Of a stretch of 64,000 nucleotides of DNA, positions 33,465 through 41,881 are shown one piece after another. Both the position numbers and the translations under genes were made by a program. Each line of letters begins with the position of its first letter. The first letter of the stretch is position 1. The notes under the pieces were generated by a model. The model worked only from the letters and a program-made list of their open reading frames with translations. It did no database searches and had not been told where the DNA came from. This DNA is from JAAZIN01 sp964464625 (GTDB lineage Bacteria > Bacillota > Dethiobacteria > DTU022), in assembly GCA_964464625.1 (NCBI GenBank), contig CAYXKD010000006.1:1-64000 (forward strand), read 5' to 3'.

Positions 33465-34559
33465 ATGATTGAATTTGACAATGAAAAGTCCCAGTTCACC
33501 TCTATTAAGGTTGTCGGCATCGGCGGCGGCGGCAACAATGCCGTCAACCGGATGATCGGCGCCGGCTTAAAAGGTGTTGAGTTTATTACAGTAAACACAG
33601 ATGCCCAGGCACTGCACCTGGTGAATTCGGGCGTTAAGTTGCAGATTGGCGAAAAATTGACCAAGGGGCTGGGCGCCGGAGCCAACCCGGAGATCGGCCG
33701 GCAGGCTGCCGAAGAGAGCCGTGAGCTTATCGAGGACAACCTGCGCGGAGCAGATATGATATTCCTGACCGCCGGTATGGGCGGCGGCACCGGAACGGGA
33801 GCTACGCCGGTAATTGCCGAGGTGGCCCGGGAGCTCGACGCTTCTCCCCTGAAACGACCCCTTGTAGTCGGTGTTGTCACGAAGCCCTTCAGCTTTGAAG
33901 GGCGCAAACGGCAGCGGCAGGCTGAAGAGGGGATTGCTATACTTCAGGAGAAAGTCGATACACTGATTACCATTCCCAATGATCGCCTTTTTCAGGTTAT
34001 CGAGAAACGGACACCAATCCTGGAGGCATTTCGTGTTGTTGATGATGTACTCCGCCAGGCGGTACAAAGCATTTCCGATCTCATTGCAGTTCCCGGATTG
34101 ATCAACCTTGATTTTGCAGATATCCGCACGATCATGTCTGAAACGGGTCCGGCCCTCATGGGTGTGGGTGAAGGCAGCGGTGACAATCGCACTGCCGAGG
34201 CGGCAAAAGCGGCTACAAACAGCCCCCTGCTGGAAACATCCATTGAAGGAGCCACAGGCTTGCTCATCAATGTGAGCGGCGGACCCGACCTGGGACTATT
34301 TGAGGTACAGGAAGCGGCCGATATTGCAGGCAACTCCATAGACCCCAATGCTGTAATTATATTCGGAGCGACTATTGATGAGGAGTTGCAGGAGAGAGTC
34401 CGGGTGACCGTCATCGCTACAGGTTTCAAAAGGAAGCGCCAGGTTCACCAGCAGGCTTTCCAGGAGCTGGGCTATAGCGATTATGCCCGCGGCAGGGATA
34501 TCGACCGCCCCGCCTGGTCTCGCTTCCGGGAGCAGGAAGACGAAACAGGTGACAATTGA
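33465..34559 (+). CDS. ftsZ: cell division protein FtsZ
   Basis: FtsZ is the tubulin-like GTPase that forms the division ring. The GTP-binding GIGGGGNNAVNRM, the tubulin signature GGGTGTGATPVIAEVARE and the T7-loop LINLDFADIRTIM are intact. The 364 residues end in a variable linker and a weakly conserved tail (DIDRPAWSRFREQ) that would bind FtsA. AAGGAGGTG precedes ATG 33465. A terminator follows. Confidence 0.97.
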   Translation: MIEFDNEKSQFTSIKVVGIGGGGNNAVNRMIGAGLKGVEFITVNTDAQALHLVNSGVKLQIGEKLTKGLGAGANPEIGRQAAEESRELIEDNLRGADMIFLTAGMGGGTGTGATPVIAEVARELDASPLKRPLVVGVVTKPFSFEGRKRQRQAEEGIAILQEKVDTLITIPNDRLFQVIEKRTPILEAFRVVDDVLRQAVQSISDLIAVPGLINLDFADIRTIMSETGPALMGVGEGSGDNRTAEAAKAATNSPLLETSIEGATGLLINVSGGPDLGLFEVQEAADIAGNSIDPNAVIIFGATIDEELQERVRVTVIATGFKRKRQVHQQAFQELGYSDYARGRDIDRPAWSRFREQEDETGDN

Positions 34560-34584
34560 AATATTAAGCAGCAAACAACTTTAT

Positions 34585-34620
34585 CAAAAAACTTCCCTGA
34601 GTGAACGGGGAAGTTTTTTT
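34585..34620 (+). terminator. intrinsic terminator after ftsZ
   Basis: ACTTCCC at 34591-34597 pairs with GGGAAGT at 34608-34614, extended by an A-run before and a T-run after. It closes the dcw transcript before spoIIGA. Confidence 0.8.
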
Positions 34621-34751
34621 GTCAGAATCTTTGCCCTTGATGATGCCAAAGAGCGACAGACTTCTGTGCTCCCTTCCCTTATAGTAGGGCATATCCAGGG
34701 TGGTCTGTTCATATATTTATAAGAACAAGCCCCTCATGCAGGGGGTGTGAA

Positions 34752-35624
34752 ATGTATCTTGACCTTCTTTTTTTCCTCAATCTGCTGGTGCATTATTTCC
34801 TTCTTCTTTTTACGGCAAAGCTTTTCCACCGTGAAACAGCTTTCGGGAGGCTGCTGGCAGGTGCGGCAATTGGGGCTCTGGCAATCCTGGTCCTGCCTTT
34901 TCCACATTCTCCGGTGCTGGCTGCCGCATTAATACTGGCGGCGCCGCTGCTCATGGTGCTCACTGCATTCTGGCCGCTGCGACCGCTGGAGATATTCTAT
35001 TTTTGGGGCGCTTTTTTTGTTGCTTCTTTTGTTGTTGCCGGAGCCCTTGGCGCTTTGCTGAACTTTAATGGGCCCCGTCAAATATTTTCTTCGCCAATGG
35101 GTATATTTATAATTTTTGGCGTCTCCATCCTGCTTTACCTGCTCCTTGGCCTGCTGAGGCCCTTTCGTGAGGATAAGAAATGGCAGAAGATCTTGCGGGT
35201 GGATCTCCAGGTGGTCTGGCAGGGAAAAGAGAAAAGCTTTCCGGCTTTTTTGGATACCGGCAACCGGCTGCGTGATCCCTTCTCCAGTCTTCCCGTGATT
35301 TTAGTTGACTACCGCAGTCTGGAGGGAATGCTGCCATCGCAGGTCTTTCACTGCCTTGCCGAGGAGGGGTCAGAGTCGTGGAGCGCACTGGAGAGGCTCT
35401 CTGATCCGGCGCTGGCACGGTGTTTTACTCTTATTCCCTGCCGGGGGGTGGGCCGCAAGGGTGAAATCCTGCTTGGCTTCAAGCCGGACAGGGTTGAATA
35501 TTTTAAAAACGGACAGATCAGGCCTCTTGGATCCCAGGTTTTTATCGCATTAAGCCGCCGCGGATTTGGTCCGACAGCAGAATATAGAGCACTGCTGCCG
35601 CCGGAGCTGCTCCGCGCGGGCTAG
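34752..35624 (+). CDS. spoIIGA: sigma-E processing peptidase SpoIIGA
   Basis: SpoIIGA is the membrane aspartic protease that cleaves pro-sigma-E in the mother cell in response to a forespore signal. Five hydrophobic helices cover about residues 1-135. The protease domain follows, with the catalytic FLDTGNRLRDP and a distal LLGFKPD region. The 290 residues match the family. It precedes sigE, its substrate gene, by 25 bases, as in Bacillus. ATG 34752 follows GGGGGTG. Confidence 0.93.
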   Translation: MYLDLLFFLNLLVHYFLLLFTAKLFHRETAFGRLLAGAAIGALAILVLPFPHSPVLAAALILAAPLLMVLTAFWPLRPLEIFYFWGAFFVASFVVAGALGALLNFNGPRQIFSSPMGIFIIFGVSILLYLLLGLLRPFREDKKWQKILRVDLQVVWQGKEKSFPAFLDTGNRLRDPFSSLPVILVDYRSLEGMLPSQVFHCLAEEGSESWSALERLSDPALARCFTLIPCRGVGRKGEILLGFKPDRVEYFKNGQIRPLGSQVFIALSRRGFGPTAEYRALLPPELLRAG

Positions 35625-35649
35625 TTTTATTAAAAATGGAGGTGACTTG

Positions 35650-36381
35650 ATGAAAAAGAAAAAATTTCGCCCGCTTATCTTAAAGCTCGCTCTTTTGCGG
35701 CTGAGGCGCTTTCTGGGTCTTGATTATCTGGATTATATCTATTATGTCACCAGCAGTGAAGCGCTGCCCCCGCCGCTCAGCCTTGAAGAGGAGGGCTTTC
35801 TGCTGGATAAGCTGAAGAAGGGGGATGGAGCTGTCCGCACCGTTCTCATCGAGCGCAATCTACGGCTTGTTGTCTATATCGCCAGGAAATTTGAAAACAC
35901 GGGTGTCACCATCGATGATCTCGTCTCCATCGGGACAATCGGCCTTATAAAGGCGGTGAACACCTTTGATCCGCATAAGAACATCAAGCTGGCTACCTAT
36001 GCCTCAAAATGTATTGAGAATGAGATTCTCATGTTTCTAAGGCGTAACAACCGGGTGCGCAGCGAGATCTCCTTTGACGAACCGCTGAATGTGGATTGGG
36101 ACGGTAATGAGCTGCTTCTCTCCGACGTCCTCGGCACTGAAGGGGACCTTGTTTTAAAGAATATTGAAGCTGAGGTTGAGCGAAAACTGCTTTACCTGGC
36201 CATGGAGAAGCTGAGCTACCGGGAGCGGCGGATCATGGAGCTTCGTTTCGGTCTTGTGAGCGGTGTGGAGAAAACACAGAAGGAGGTTGCCGAACTGCTG
36301 GGGATTTCGCAATCCTATATATCCAGGCTGGAAAAACGAATTATCAAAAGATTACAGCGAGAAATTCGGAAGATGGAATAG
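35650..36381 (+). CDS. sigE: RNA polymerase sigma-E factor, mother-cell sporulation
   Basis: Sigma-E drives early mother-cell gene expression during sporulation. ATG 35650 follows GGAGGTG and gives 243 residues. The first about 30 residues form the hydrophobic and basic pro-sequence, and TSSEALPPPLS marks the processing region. Region 2 (DLVSIGTIGLIKAVNTFD, KLATYASKCIENEILMFLRR) and region 4 (ELLGISQSYISRLEKRI) are intact. The longer frame from 35566 runs into spoIIGA and is rejected. Confidence 0.96.
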   Translation: MKKKKFRPLILKLALLRLRRFLGLDYLDYIYYVTSSEALPPPLSLEEEGFLLDKLKKGDGAVRTVLIERNLRLVVYIARKFENTGVTIDDLVSIGTIGLIKAVNTFDPHKNIKLATYASKCIENEILMFLRRNNRVRSEISFDEPLNVDWDGNELLLSDVLGTEGDLVLKNIEAEVERKLLYLAMEKLSYRERRIMELRFGLVSGVEKTQKEVAELLGISQSYISRLEKRIIKRLQREIRKME

Positions 36382-36400
36382 ACAGGCAACTACCGCTTCA

Positions 36401-36429
36401 GTATAAAAGGAGCCGCCAGGGAGATACTC
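36401..36429 (+). promoter_or_regulatory. candidate sigma-F-type promoter of sigG
   Basis: GTATA at 36401-36405 and GGAGATACTC at 36420-36429 match the forespore consensus GYWTA and GGNRANAHTR (all but the last base) with 14 bases between. Sigma-F is the known transcriber of sigG in the forespore, so position and sequence agree. Confidence 0.5.
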
Positions 36430-36464
36430 TAGTTATCTCTTAAACAGCTGCAAGGGGCGAAAAA

Positions 36465-37235
36465 ATGAACAAGGTGGAAATTTGTGGCGTAAATACGTCC
36501 AAGCTTCCAGTTCTAAAGAACAAGATCATGAGGCAGCTTTTTGAGGCGATGCAGAAAGGAGATGGGTCGGCAAGAGAAAAACTGATCAGCGGTAACCTGC
36601 GACTGGTTCTTAGCGTAATCCAGCGATTCAACAACCGTGGTGAATATGTGGATGATCTCTTCCAGGTGGGCTGCATCGGTCTGATCAAAGCCATCGATAA
36701 TTTTGATCTGACGCAGAATGTCAAGTTTTCCACCTATGCAGTTCCCATGATTATTGGGGAAATCCGGCGCTACCTCAGGGATAACAACCTTATCCGGGTA
36801 AGCCGCTCCCTGCGCGACATTGCTTATAAGGTTTTGCAGGTAAGGGATGTGTTGGCTAACAGGTTCTCCCGGGAGCCATCCATCAATGAAATTGCATCAG
36901 AACTGGATCTGGGATCTGAAGAGATTGTCAGCGCTCTGGATGCCATACAGGAGCCTCTCTCTCTATTTGAACCGATTTACCATGACGGTGGGGATCCTAT
37001 CTTTGTCATGGATCAGATCAGCGATGAGAAAAACAATGATGAGCGCTGGCTGGAGATCCTGGCAATCAAAGAAGCCATGACCAGGCTTAATGAACGGGAA
37101 AAAATGATTTTGACGATGCGTTTTTACAGGGGAAAAACGCAGATGGAGGTAGCCGATGAAATCGGCATCTCGCAGGCCCAGGTCTCGCGCCTGGAAAAAG
37201 CCGCCCTAGGCCATTTGCGAAAACACGTTCAGTAA
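36465..37235 (+). CDS. sigG: RNA polymerase sigma-G factor, forespore
   Basis: Sigma-G controls late forespore genes, such as those for spore coat-independent protection and germination. The 256 residues start MNKVEICGVNTSKLPVL, a hallmark of sigma-G, with no pro-sequence. Region 2 reads DLFQVGCIGLIKAIDNFD and TYAVPMIIGEIRRYLRDN; region 4 ends ADEIGISQAQVSRLEKAAL. The order spoIIGA-sigE-sigG is conserved in spore formers. Confidence 0.96.
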   Translation: MNKVEICGVNTSKLPVLKNKIMRQLFEAMQKGDGSAREKLISGNLRLVLSVIQRFNNRGEYVDDLFQVGCIGLIKAIDNFDLTQNVKFSTYAVPMIIGEIRRYLRDNNLIRVSRSLRDIAYKVLQVRDVLANRFSREPSINEIASELDLGSEEIVSALDAIQEPLSLFEPIYHDGGDPIFVMDQISDEKNNDERWLEILAIKEAMTRLNEREKMILTMRFYRGKTQMEVADEIGISQAQVSRLEKAALGHLRKHVQ

Positions 37236-37267
37236 AAACAGCTTCAGACCGATGATAATACGGTTTA

Positions 37268-37310
37268 AAATACTTACTCCGGTGCCTGTCTGACACCGGA
37301 GTAAGTATTT
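37268..37310. repeat. 43-bp palindrome with 17-bp arms, REP-like
   Basis: The arms 37268-37284 and 37294-37310 are perfect 17-base inverted repeats around a 9-base loop (CCTGTCTGA). The GGTGCCTG core is shared with the palindrome at 12056-12092, while the outer arms differ. It lies just after sigG and could also act as its terminator, since the 3' arm ends in TTT. Confidence 0.7.
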
Positions 37311-37391
37311 GTGCCGCAAAAGTTGTTTGAATTGCGCTGAAAGAGCTGGGGGATTATAATGAACTAAAGAAAAGCCGGGAGGAGGACCCTT

Positions 37392-37631
37392 TTGATTAGA
37401 ATAAGCGAATTGCGGGAACGCGATGTGGTCAATGTAAATGACGGTCGCAGGTTGGGGATGATCAAAGATCTGGAGCTTGATCTGGAGAAGGGTACCGTTA
37501 AAGCGATCATTGTTCCCGCTGCAGGTGGCGTATGGGGGAAATTCTCCCGGGCTAAAGATTATCTTATACCCTGGGAGAAAATAGTCAAAATTGGCGTTGA
37601 TACCATTCTTGTGGATCACCCTGTGGATTAG
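37392..37631 (+). CDS. ylmC: YlmC/YmxH-family PRC-barrel protein
   Basis: A 79-residue PRC-barrel domain (ISELRERDVVNVNDGRRLGMIKDLELD) belongs to the YlmC/YmxH sporulation-associated family; its biochemical role is unknown. It follows sigG directly, as ylmC commonly does in spore formers. It starts at TTG 37392 behind GGGAGGAGG. Confidence 0.88.
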   Translation: MIRISELRERDVVNVNDGRRLGMIKDLELDLEKGTVKAIIVPAAGGVWGKFSRAKDYLIPWEKIVKIGVDTILVDHPVD

Positions 37632-37931
37632 GGGCATAAAGCCGGAAGGGAGAATCCGAAAACCTGCTATTGTTTTTGCTGAAGAAACACCGCATTGTCA
37701 TTTCCATGAACGCATTTCGCCTTGTATCTTGACAGGTAAAATGGATTTGATTATCTGTAAAAACTAGCTTTTCAAGACCTGACCCCGGTTGGTTGTTATC
37801 AGCTGGGGTCCTTTAAATTGCTCGAATTGTCCGGGATGGGTAAATTTCGGGAATTAGAGGATTTCGCGCTTTACATTACTAGATGTTGTGCTATATAATA
37901 CTGGCAACACAACATGTAGGGTGTCGGAGCG
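37632..37931. other. intergenic region between ylmC and nrdR
   Basis: About 300 bases without a gene. GACCCC at 37781-37786 pairs with GGGGTC at 37805-37810, with a further GTTG/CAGC pairing inside, forming a hairpin without a good T-run. It may be a weak terminator for ylmC. The last 60 bases are the nrdR promoter, listed next. Confidence 0.5.
37871..37922 (+). promoter_or_regulatory. nrdR-nrdDG promoter with two NrdR boxes
   Basis: TTACAT at 37871-37876 and TATAAT at 37894-37899 are 17 bases apart. Two 16-base boxes, 37876-37891 (top strand) and 37907-37922 (bottom strand), each fit all the conserved positions of the NrdR consensus ACACWATATATWGTGT. They are separated by 15 bases, so their centres are 31 bases (three helical turns) apart, the spacing expected for NrdR. 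They overlap the -10, so bound NrdR would repress its own operon. Confidence 0.85.
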
Positions 37932-38426
37932 ATGAAATGTCCTTACTGCGGCACGCAGGATAGCCGGGTTCTCGATTCCCGGGTCACCCGGGAGGGCGCC
38001 TCAATCAGGCGGCGGCGGGAATGCAACGGCTGTGCAAACCGCTTTTCTACAATGGAAAGAATTGAAGAGGAGCCGCTCGTTGTGATAAAGCGCGACGGGC
38101 GGCGGGAACTCTTTGACGGCAACAAGGTTCTGCGGGGGCTGCTCCTGGCAGGGAGGAAACGCAATATTCCCCTTGCAAGATGGCAGCAACTGGTGGAGCA
38201 GCTGGAACAGGAGCTGCACAGCAGTTACTCCAGGGAGATTGACACCGGCGAGATCGGTGAGTTCGTGTTGGAGAGGCTGCGGCAGATCGACGAAGTGGCA
38301 TATGTCCGCTTCGCTTCTGTTTATCGCCAGTTCCCTGATGTGGAAACTTTTAAAATCGAACTGGAGAGAATGCTTCGGCTAAAAGAGGGTAAAAAGCCGC
38401 CGGAAGCGGGCAAAAGGGAGGAGTAG
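37932..38426 (+). CDS. nrdR: transcriptional repressor NrdR
   Basis: NrdR senses ATP/dATP through an ATP-cone and represses ribonucleotide reductase genes. The N-terminal zinc ribbon (CPYCG and CNGCANRFST) and the ATP-cone (VIKRDGRRELFDGNKVLRGL) are complete; the length is 164 residues. ATG 37932 lies just after the second NrdR box. It heads an operon with the reductase it should control. Confidence 0.96.
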   Translation: MKCPYCGTQDSRVLDSRVTREGASIRRRRECNGCANRFSTMERIEEEPLVVIKRDGRRELFDGNKVLRGLLLAGRKRNIPLARWQQLVEQLEQELHSSYSREIDTGEIGEFVLERLRQIDEVAYVRFASVYRQFPDVETFKIELERMLRLKEGKKPPEAGKREE

Positions 38427-38430
38427 GGCA

Positions 38431-40518
38431 ATGTCTGGTTCAGCTGTTTTAAAGAATCACGATTATGGAAAGACCCCATTCACAGAGATACGGAAACGTG
38501 ATGGACGGGTCGTTCTCTTTGAGCCTGAGAAGATCACTGATGCAATCTTCAAGGCAGTCCAGGCTGTAGGGGGAAGCAACAGGGATATTGCTGAGAACCT
38601 GACAGGGCAGGTGGTTCGTCATCTTCAGGAGGCAGGCTACAATGGCATTGTTCCTGCGGTAGAAGAGGTCCAGGATGCCGTGGAGAAGGTGCTCATAGAG
38701 AATGGACATGCCCGCACTGCCAAGGCTTACATCCTGTACCGCGACCGGCGCACGCGGATCCGCGAAGCTAAATCGGAGCTTATGGATGTGGTCAAGGAGA
38801 TCCTGGTGGAGACAAGCCGGGAGAATGCCAATATAAGCAATTCGCCCTCGGCGAAGATGCTGCAGATTGCCATGGCTGCGAGCAAGAAATATTATCTGAG
38901 CAATTTGCTGCCCGAGGAATTCGCCCTGGCGCATATTAACGGCTCTTTTCATATCCATGATCTGGACTACTACAGCAAGACCCTGAACTGCCTGCAGATT
39001 GACCTGGGCAGGCTTTTCAGTGAAGGTTTTAATACCGGGTACGGCTATATCAGACCGCCAAAAAGGGTCGCTTCGGCTGCGGCTCAGGCGGCGATTATCC
39101 TGCAGAGCAACCAAAATGAAATGTTCGGCGGACAGAGTTTCCCCCATTTTGATCGCAGTATGGGCGAGCTGATCCGCACTCTTAAGGAGCAGCCCGGCGA
39201 AGAGGAGATCTACCAGGCCATGGAGGGGCTGATCTACAACCTGAATTCCATGCATTCCCGGGCAGGTGCGCAGGTTCCCTTTTCTTCCATCAACCTGGGG
39301 ACTGACACCACGACCGAGGGAAGGGCTGTCACCGGTGCCATCCTGGAGGCCTTCTACCGCGGCCTGGGCCGCGGCGAGAGCCCCATCTTTCCCAATCTTG
39401 TCTTTCGCATTCAGAAGGGAACGAATTTCAATCCCGGAGATCCCAATTACGACCTCTACTGCCTTGCCCTGAAAGTAGCAGCACGGCGGATGAATCCCAC
39501 CTTCAGCTTTATGGACAGCACCTTTAATGGGAAATACGGCGATGAGGTCGCTTACATGGGCTGCCGAAGCCGGGTCATTGGCAACCGCCACGGTCCCGAG
39601 GTCTCGGCGGGGCGCGGCAACTTTGCCTTTACCACTTTGAATTTGCCCCGCCTTGCCCTGGAGAGCCGCGGGAGCCAGGATCTCTTTTTTGTCGAGCTGG
39701 ACCGGTGCCTCCTTCTTGCCGCCAGGCAGCTGCTGCACCGCTTTGAAGTGATCTCCAGACTGCGGGTAAGAGATCTGCCTTTTTTGATGGGTGAAAGGCT
39801 TTATCTCGGCTCGGAAAATCTGGATCAGGAGGATCGGATCGGTGAAGCTATCAAGCACAGCACTCTGGCTATCGGTTTTATCGGGTTGGCCGAGACACTG
39901 CAACTGCTCGCCGGTAAGCATCACGGGGAGGATGAAGAGGCGCTGCAGCTGGGGCTGCAGATTGCCCATCACATGTTCCGGCGCTGTGAGCAGTTTTGCG
40001 AAGAATATGATCTCAATTTTGTCCTGCTGGCGACGCCGGCGGAGGGTCTTTCCGGACGTTTCCTGGAAATAGACAGAGAGCGTTTCGGCGTGCTCCCGGG
40101 GATCACAGATAAGGAGTATTACACCAACTCCTTTCACCTGCCGGTGAACTTTGCCACATCCATGACTGATAAAATTGAGAAAGAAGGTTGTTTTCACCGT
40201 TTCTGCAATGCCGGGCACATCAGCTATGTGGAGCTGGAGGCGCCGCCACTGCATAATATTGAGGCTGTCGACAGGATTGTCCGTCTCATGGCCGCCTCTG
40301 ATGTGGGTTACGGTGGGATCAACTATCCTGTGGATGAATGCTGCGCCTGTGCTTTTAGCGGGGTTTTTGGCGACTGCTGTCCGCAATGCGGCAGCAACGC
40401 CATCAGGCGGATTCGCCGCATTACCGGCTACCTTTCCACCGAGGACTGTTTCAACGAAGCGAAGCGCCATGAACTGAAAGAGAGGCGGTCACATTTTGGG
40501 CCGCGTGAAACAAAGTGA
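38431..40518 (+). CDS. nrdD: anaerobic ribonucleoside-triphosphate reductase
   Basis: NrdD is the class III, glycyl-radical ribonucleotide reductase that makes deoxyribonucleotides without oxygen. An N-terminal ATP-cone (EIRKRDGRVVLFEPEKITDAI) gives dATP feedback. The C-terminal zinc site CCACAFSGVFGDCCPQCG and the glycyl-radical loop RRITGYLS are present. The length is 695 residues. It lies four bases after nrdR and overlaps nrdG (GTGA). It implies anaerobic growth. Confidence 0.96.
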   Translation: MSGSAVLKNHDYGKTPFTEIRKRDGRVVLFEPEKITDAIFKAVQAVGGSNRDIAENLTGQVVRHLQEAGYNGIVPAVEEVQDAVEKVLIENGHARTAKAYILYRDRRTRIREAKSELMDVVKEILVETSRENANISNSPSAKMLQIAMAASKKYYLSNLLPEEFALAHINGSFHIHDLDYYSKTLNCLQIDLGRLFSEGFNTGYGYIRPPKRVASAAAQAAIILQSNQNEMFGGQSFPHFDRSMGELIRTLKEQPGEEEIYQAMEGLIYNLNSMHSRAGAQVPFSSINLGTDTTTEGRAVTGAILEAFYRGLGRGESPIFPNLVFRIQKGTNFNPGDPNYDLYCLALKVAARRMNPTFSFMDSTFNGKYGDEVAYMGCRSRVIGNRHGPEVSAGRGNFAFTTLNLPRLALESRGSQDLFFVELDRCLLLAARQLLHRFEVISRLRVRDLPFLMGERLYLGSENLDQEDRIGEAIKHSTLAIGFIGLAETLQLLAGKHHGEDEEALQLGLQIAHHMFRRCEQFCEEYDLNFVLLATPAEGLSGRFLEIDRERFGVLPGITDKEYYTNSFHLPVNFATSMTDKIEKEGCFHRFCNAGHISYVELEAPPLHNIEAVDRIVRLMAASDVGYGGINYPVDECCACAFSGVFGDCCPQCGSNAIRRIRRITGYLSTEDCFNEAKRHELKERRSHFGPRETK

Positions 40519-41018
40519 AACTGCGCCTGGCAGGGATAGTTCCGGAATCAGTTGTCGACGGTCCGGGGATCCGCCTGTCGATATTTTTCCAGGGTTGTCC
40601 CCACCGCTGCCCCGGCTGTCATAACCCTGAAACGCATGATCCAGGCGGCGGGAGGGAGATGGATGCCCGGGAATTGCTGTCGAGAATCAGGAGTAGCAGG
40701 GGTATCGATGGGGTGACTTTTTCTGGTGGTGAGCCTTTTGAGCAGGCAGCGGGCCTGGCCGGACTGGCGGAGGAGATTGGCCTTCTGGGGCTGAACCTGG
40801 TGATCTACAGCGGTTTCACCTTTGAGGTTCTTTTTAAAAAAAGTAAAAGCGATCATCATATCCGGCAGCTGCTCGGGGCGGGAATGCTGCTCATAGACGG
40901 GCCCTACATCCGGGAGGAGCGCGATTTGACGCTGCCCTTCCGGGGATCGCACAATCAGCGCCTCATTGACCTGCCCCGCTCTTTTGGAAAGGGCGCTGCA
41001 GTGGAGTGGAAAGTATGA
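40515..41018 (+). CDS. nrdG: anaerobic ribonucleotide reductase activating enzyme
   Basis: NrdG is a radical-SAM enzyme that generates the glycyl radical in NrdD. The 4Fe-4S cysteine motif here reads CPHRCPGCH, followed by VTFSGGEPFEQ; the length is 167 residues. The GTG start overlaps the nrdD stop, ensuring paired synthesis. Its stop overlaps the next ATG. Confidence 0.95.
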   Translation: MKLRLAGIVPESVVDGPGIRLSIFFQGCPHRCPGCHNPETHDPGGGREMDARELLSRIRSSRGIDGVTFSGGEPFEQAAGLAGLAEEIGLLGLNLVIYSGFTFEVLFKKSKSDHHIRQLLGAGMLLIDGPYIREERDLTLPFRGSHNQRLIDLPRSFGKGAAVEWKV

Positions 41019-41881
41019 AAGCAGAAGGGGAAAAAGGTTTTAAGCTTTATCGGCACGGTAAAATTCAATACCTGCAATCACCGCTTCTGGCAGGCTGTCC
41101 CGGTGTTGTTCATGCCTTTTCTACACGAGTGGGCGGCTGCAGCGAGGGGGCGATGGCCTCGTTGAATACCGCTTTTCATACCGGCGATGAGTACAGCTGC
41201 GTTTGCGAAAACCGGCGCCGTTTTTTGGAGCCCTGGGGTTTTCGTCCCGATGAAGTTGTCGCCGCCATCCAGGTGCATGGAGTCAATATCTGCGAAGCTC
41301 TCCCGGGTGATCGGGGGCGCGGCGCCGTGCCCCGCAGTTTTCTGGGAGAGGGTGACGCCCTGGTGACAGCGGTGCCTCACCTGCCGCTAACGGGATATGC
41401 CGCCGACTGCCCCCTGCTCTTTATCGCCGCCCCCGATGTGGCTGCAGTGGCGCTGGCCCATGCCGGCTGGCGCGGTACGCTGCAGAACATGGCGGAGCGG
41501 GTTATTGGACGGCTTTATGATCGCTTTGGGGCTGATCCCGCCTCCATGCTGGTGGCTATCAGTCCGGGGATCTGCGGCCGCTGTTACACCGTTGAAAGGA
41601 GCGTTGCCGCCAGTTTTATCGAGGCCGGCTGGAGCGGCCCCCCCTATCTCTGGGAGTCTTCCTGCGGCGGTTTTCACCTGGACCTGGCAGCTATCAATGC
41701 GGTCCAGCTTCGCTCCGCCGGGATTGAAAAAGAAAACATGGCCCCCGGCGTTGACTGGTGCACCTCCTGCAAGCCCGGGCTTTTTTATTCCTACCGGCGG
41801 GAAAAGGGTAAGACCGGCAGGATGATGGGCCTTATTGCTTTGCAGAAGCAGTCTTCCACCGGGAAGGCGGTAAAAATTTGA
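41015..41881 (+). CDS. pgeF: PgeF/YfiH family protein (YlmD)
   Basis: This is a multicopper-oxidase-like (laccase) domain protein; related enzymes cleave purine nucleosides or edit peptidoglycan precursors, and I cannot choose between these from sequence. Metal-ligand motifs are QVHG, GYAADCPLL, AHAGWRGTLQ and CGRCYTV. I start at ATG 41015 (288 residues) with GGAG 7 bases upstream. In Firmicutes ylmD lies next to ylmE, as nearly here. Confidence 0.9.
   Translation: MKAEGEKGFKLYRHGKIQYLQSPLLAGCPGVVHAFSTRVGGCSEGAMASLNTAFHTGDEYSCVCENRRRFLEPWGFRPDEVVAAIQVHGVNICEALPGDRGRGAVPRSFLGEGDALVTAVPHLPLTGYAADCPLLFIAAPDVAAVALAHAGWRGTLQNMAERVIGRLYDRFGADPASMLVAISPGICGRCYTVERSVAASFIEAGWSGPPYLWESSCGGFHLDLAAINAVQLRSAGIEKENMAPGVDWCTSCKPGLFYSYRREKGKTGRMMGLIALQKQSSTGKAVKI

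Noticed and set aside
37781..37810. Third REP-like palindrome (GACCCC...GGGGTC)
   Set aside because: The hairpin is short and imperfect and lacks the GGTGCCTG core of the other two; kept only as a possible weak terminator.
38449..40470. 673-codon open frame on the minus strand opposite nrdD
   Set aside because: It mirrors nrdD codon for codon in the wobble-antisense frame, has no family signature, no ribosome-binding site, and nrdD is beyond doubt.
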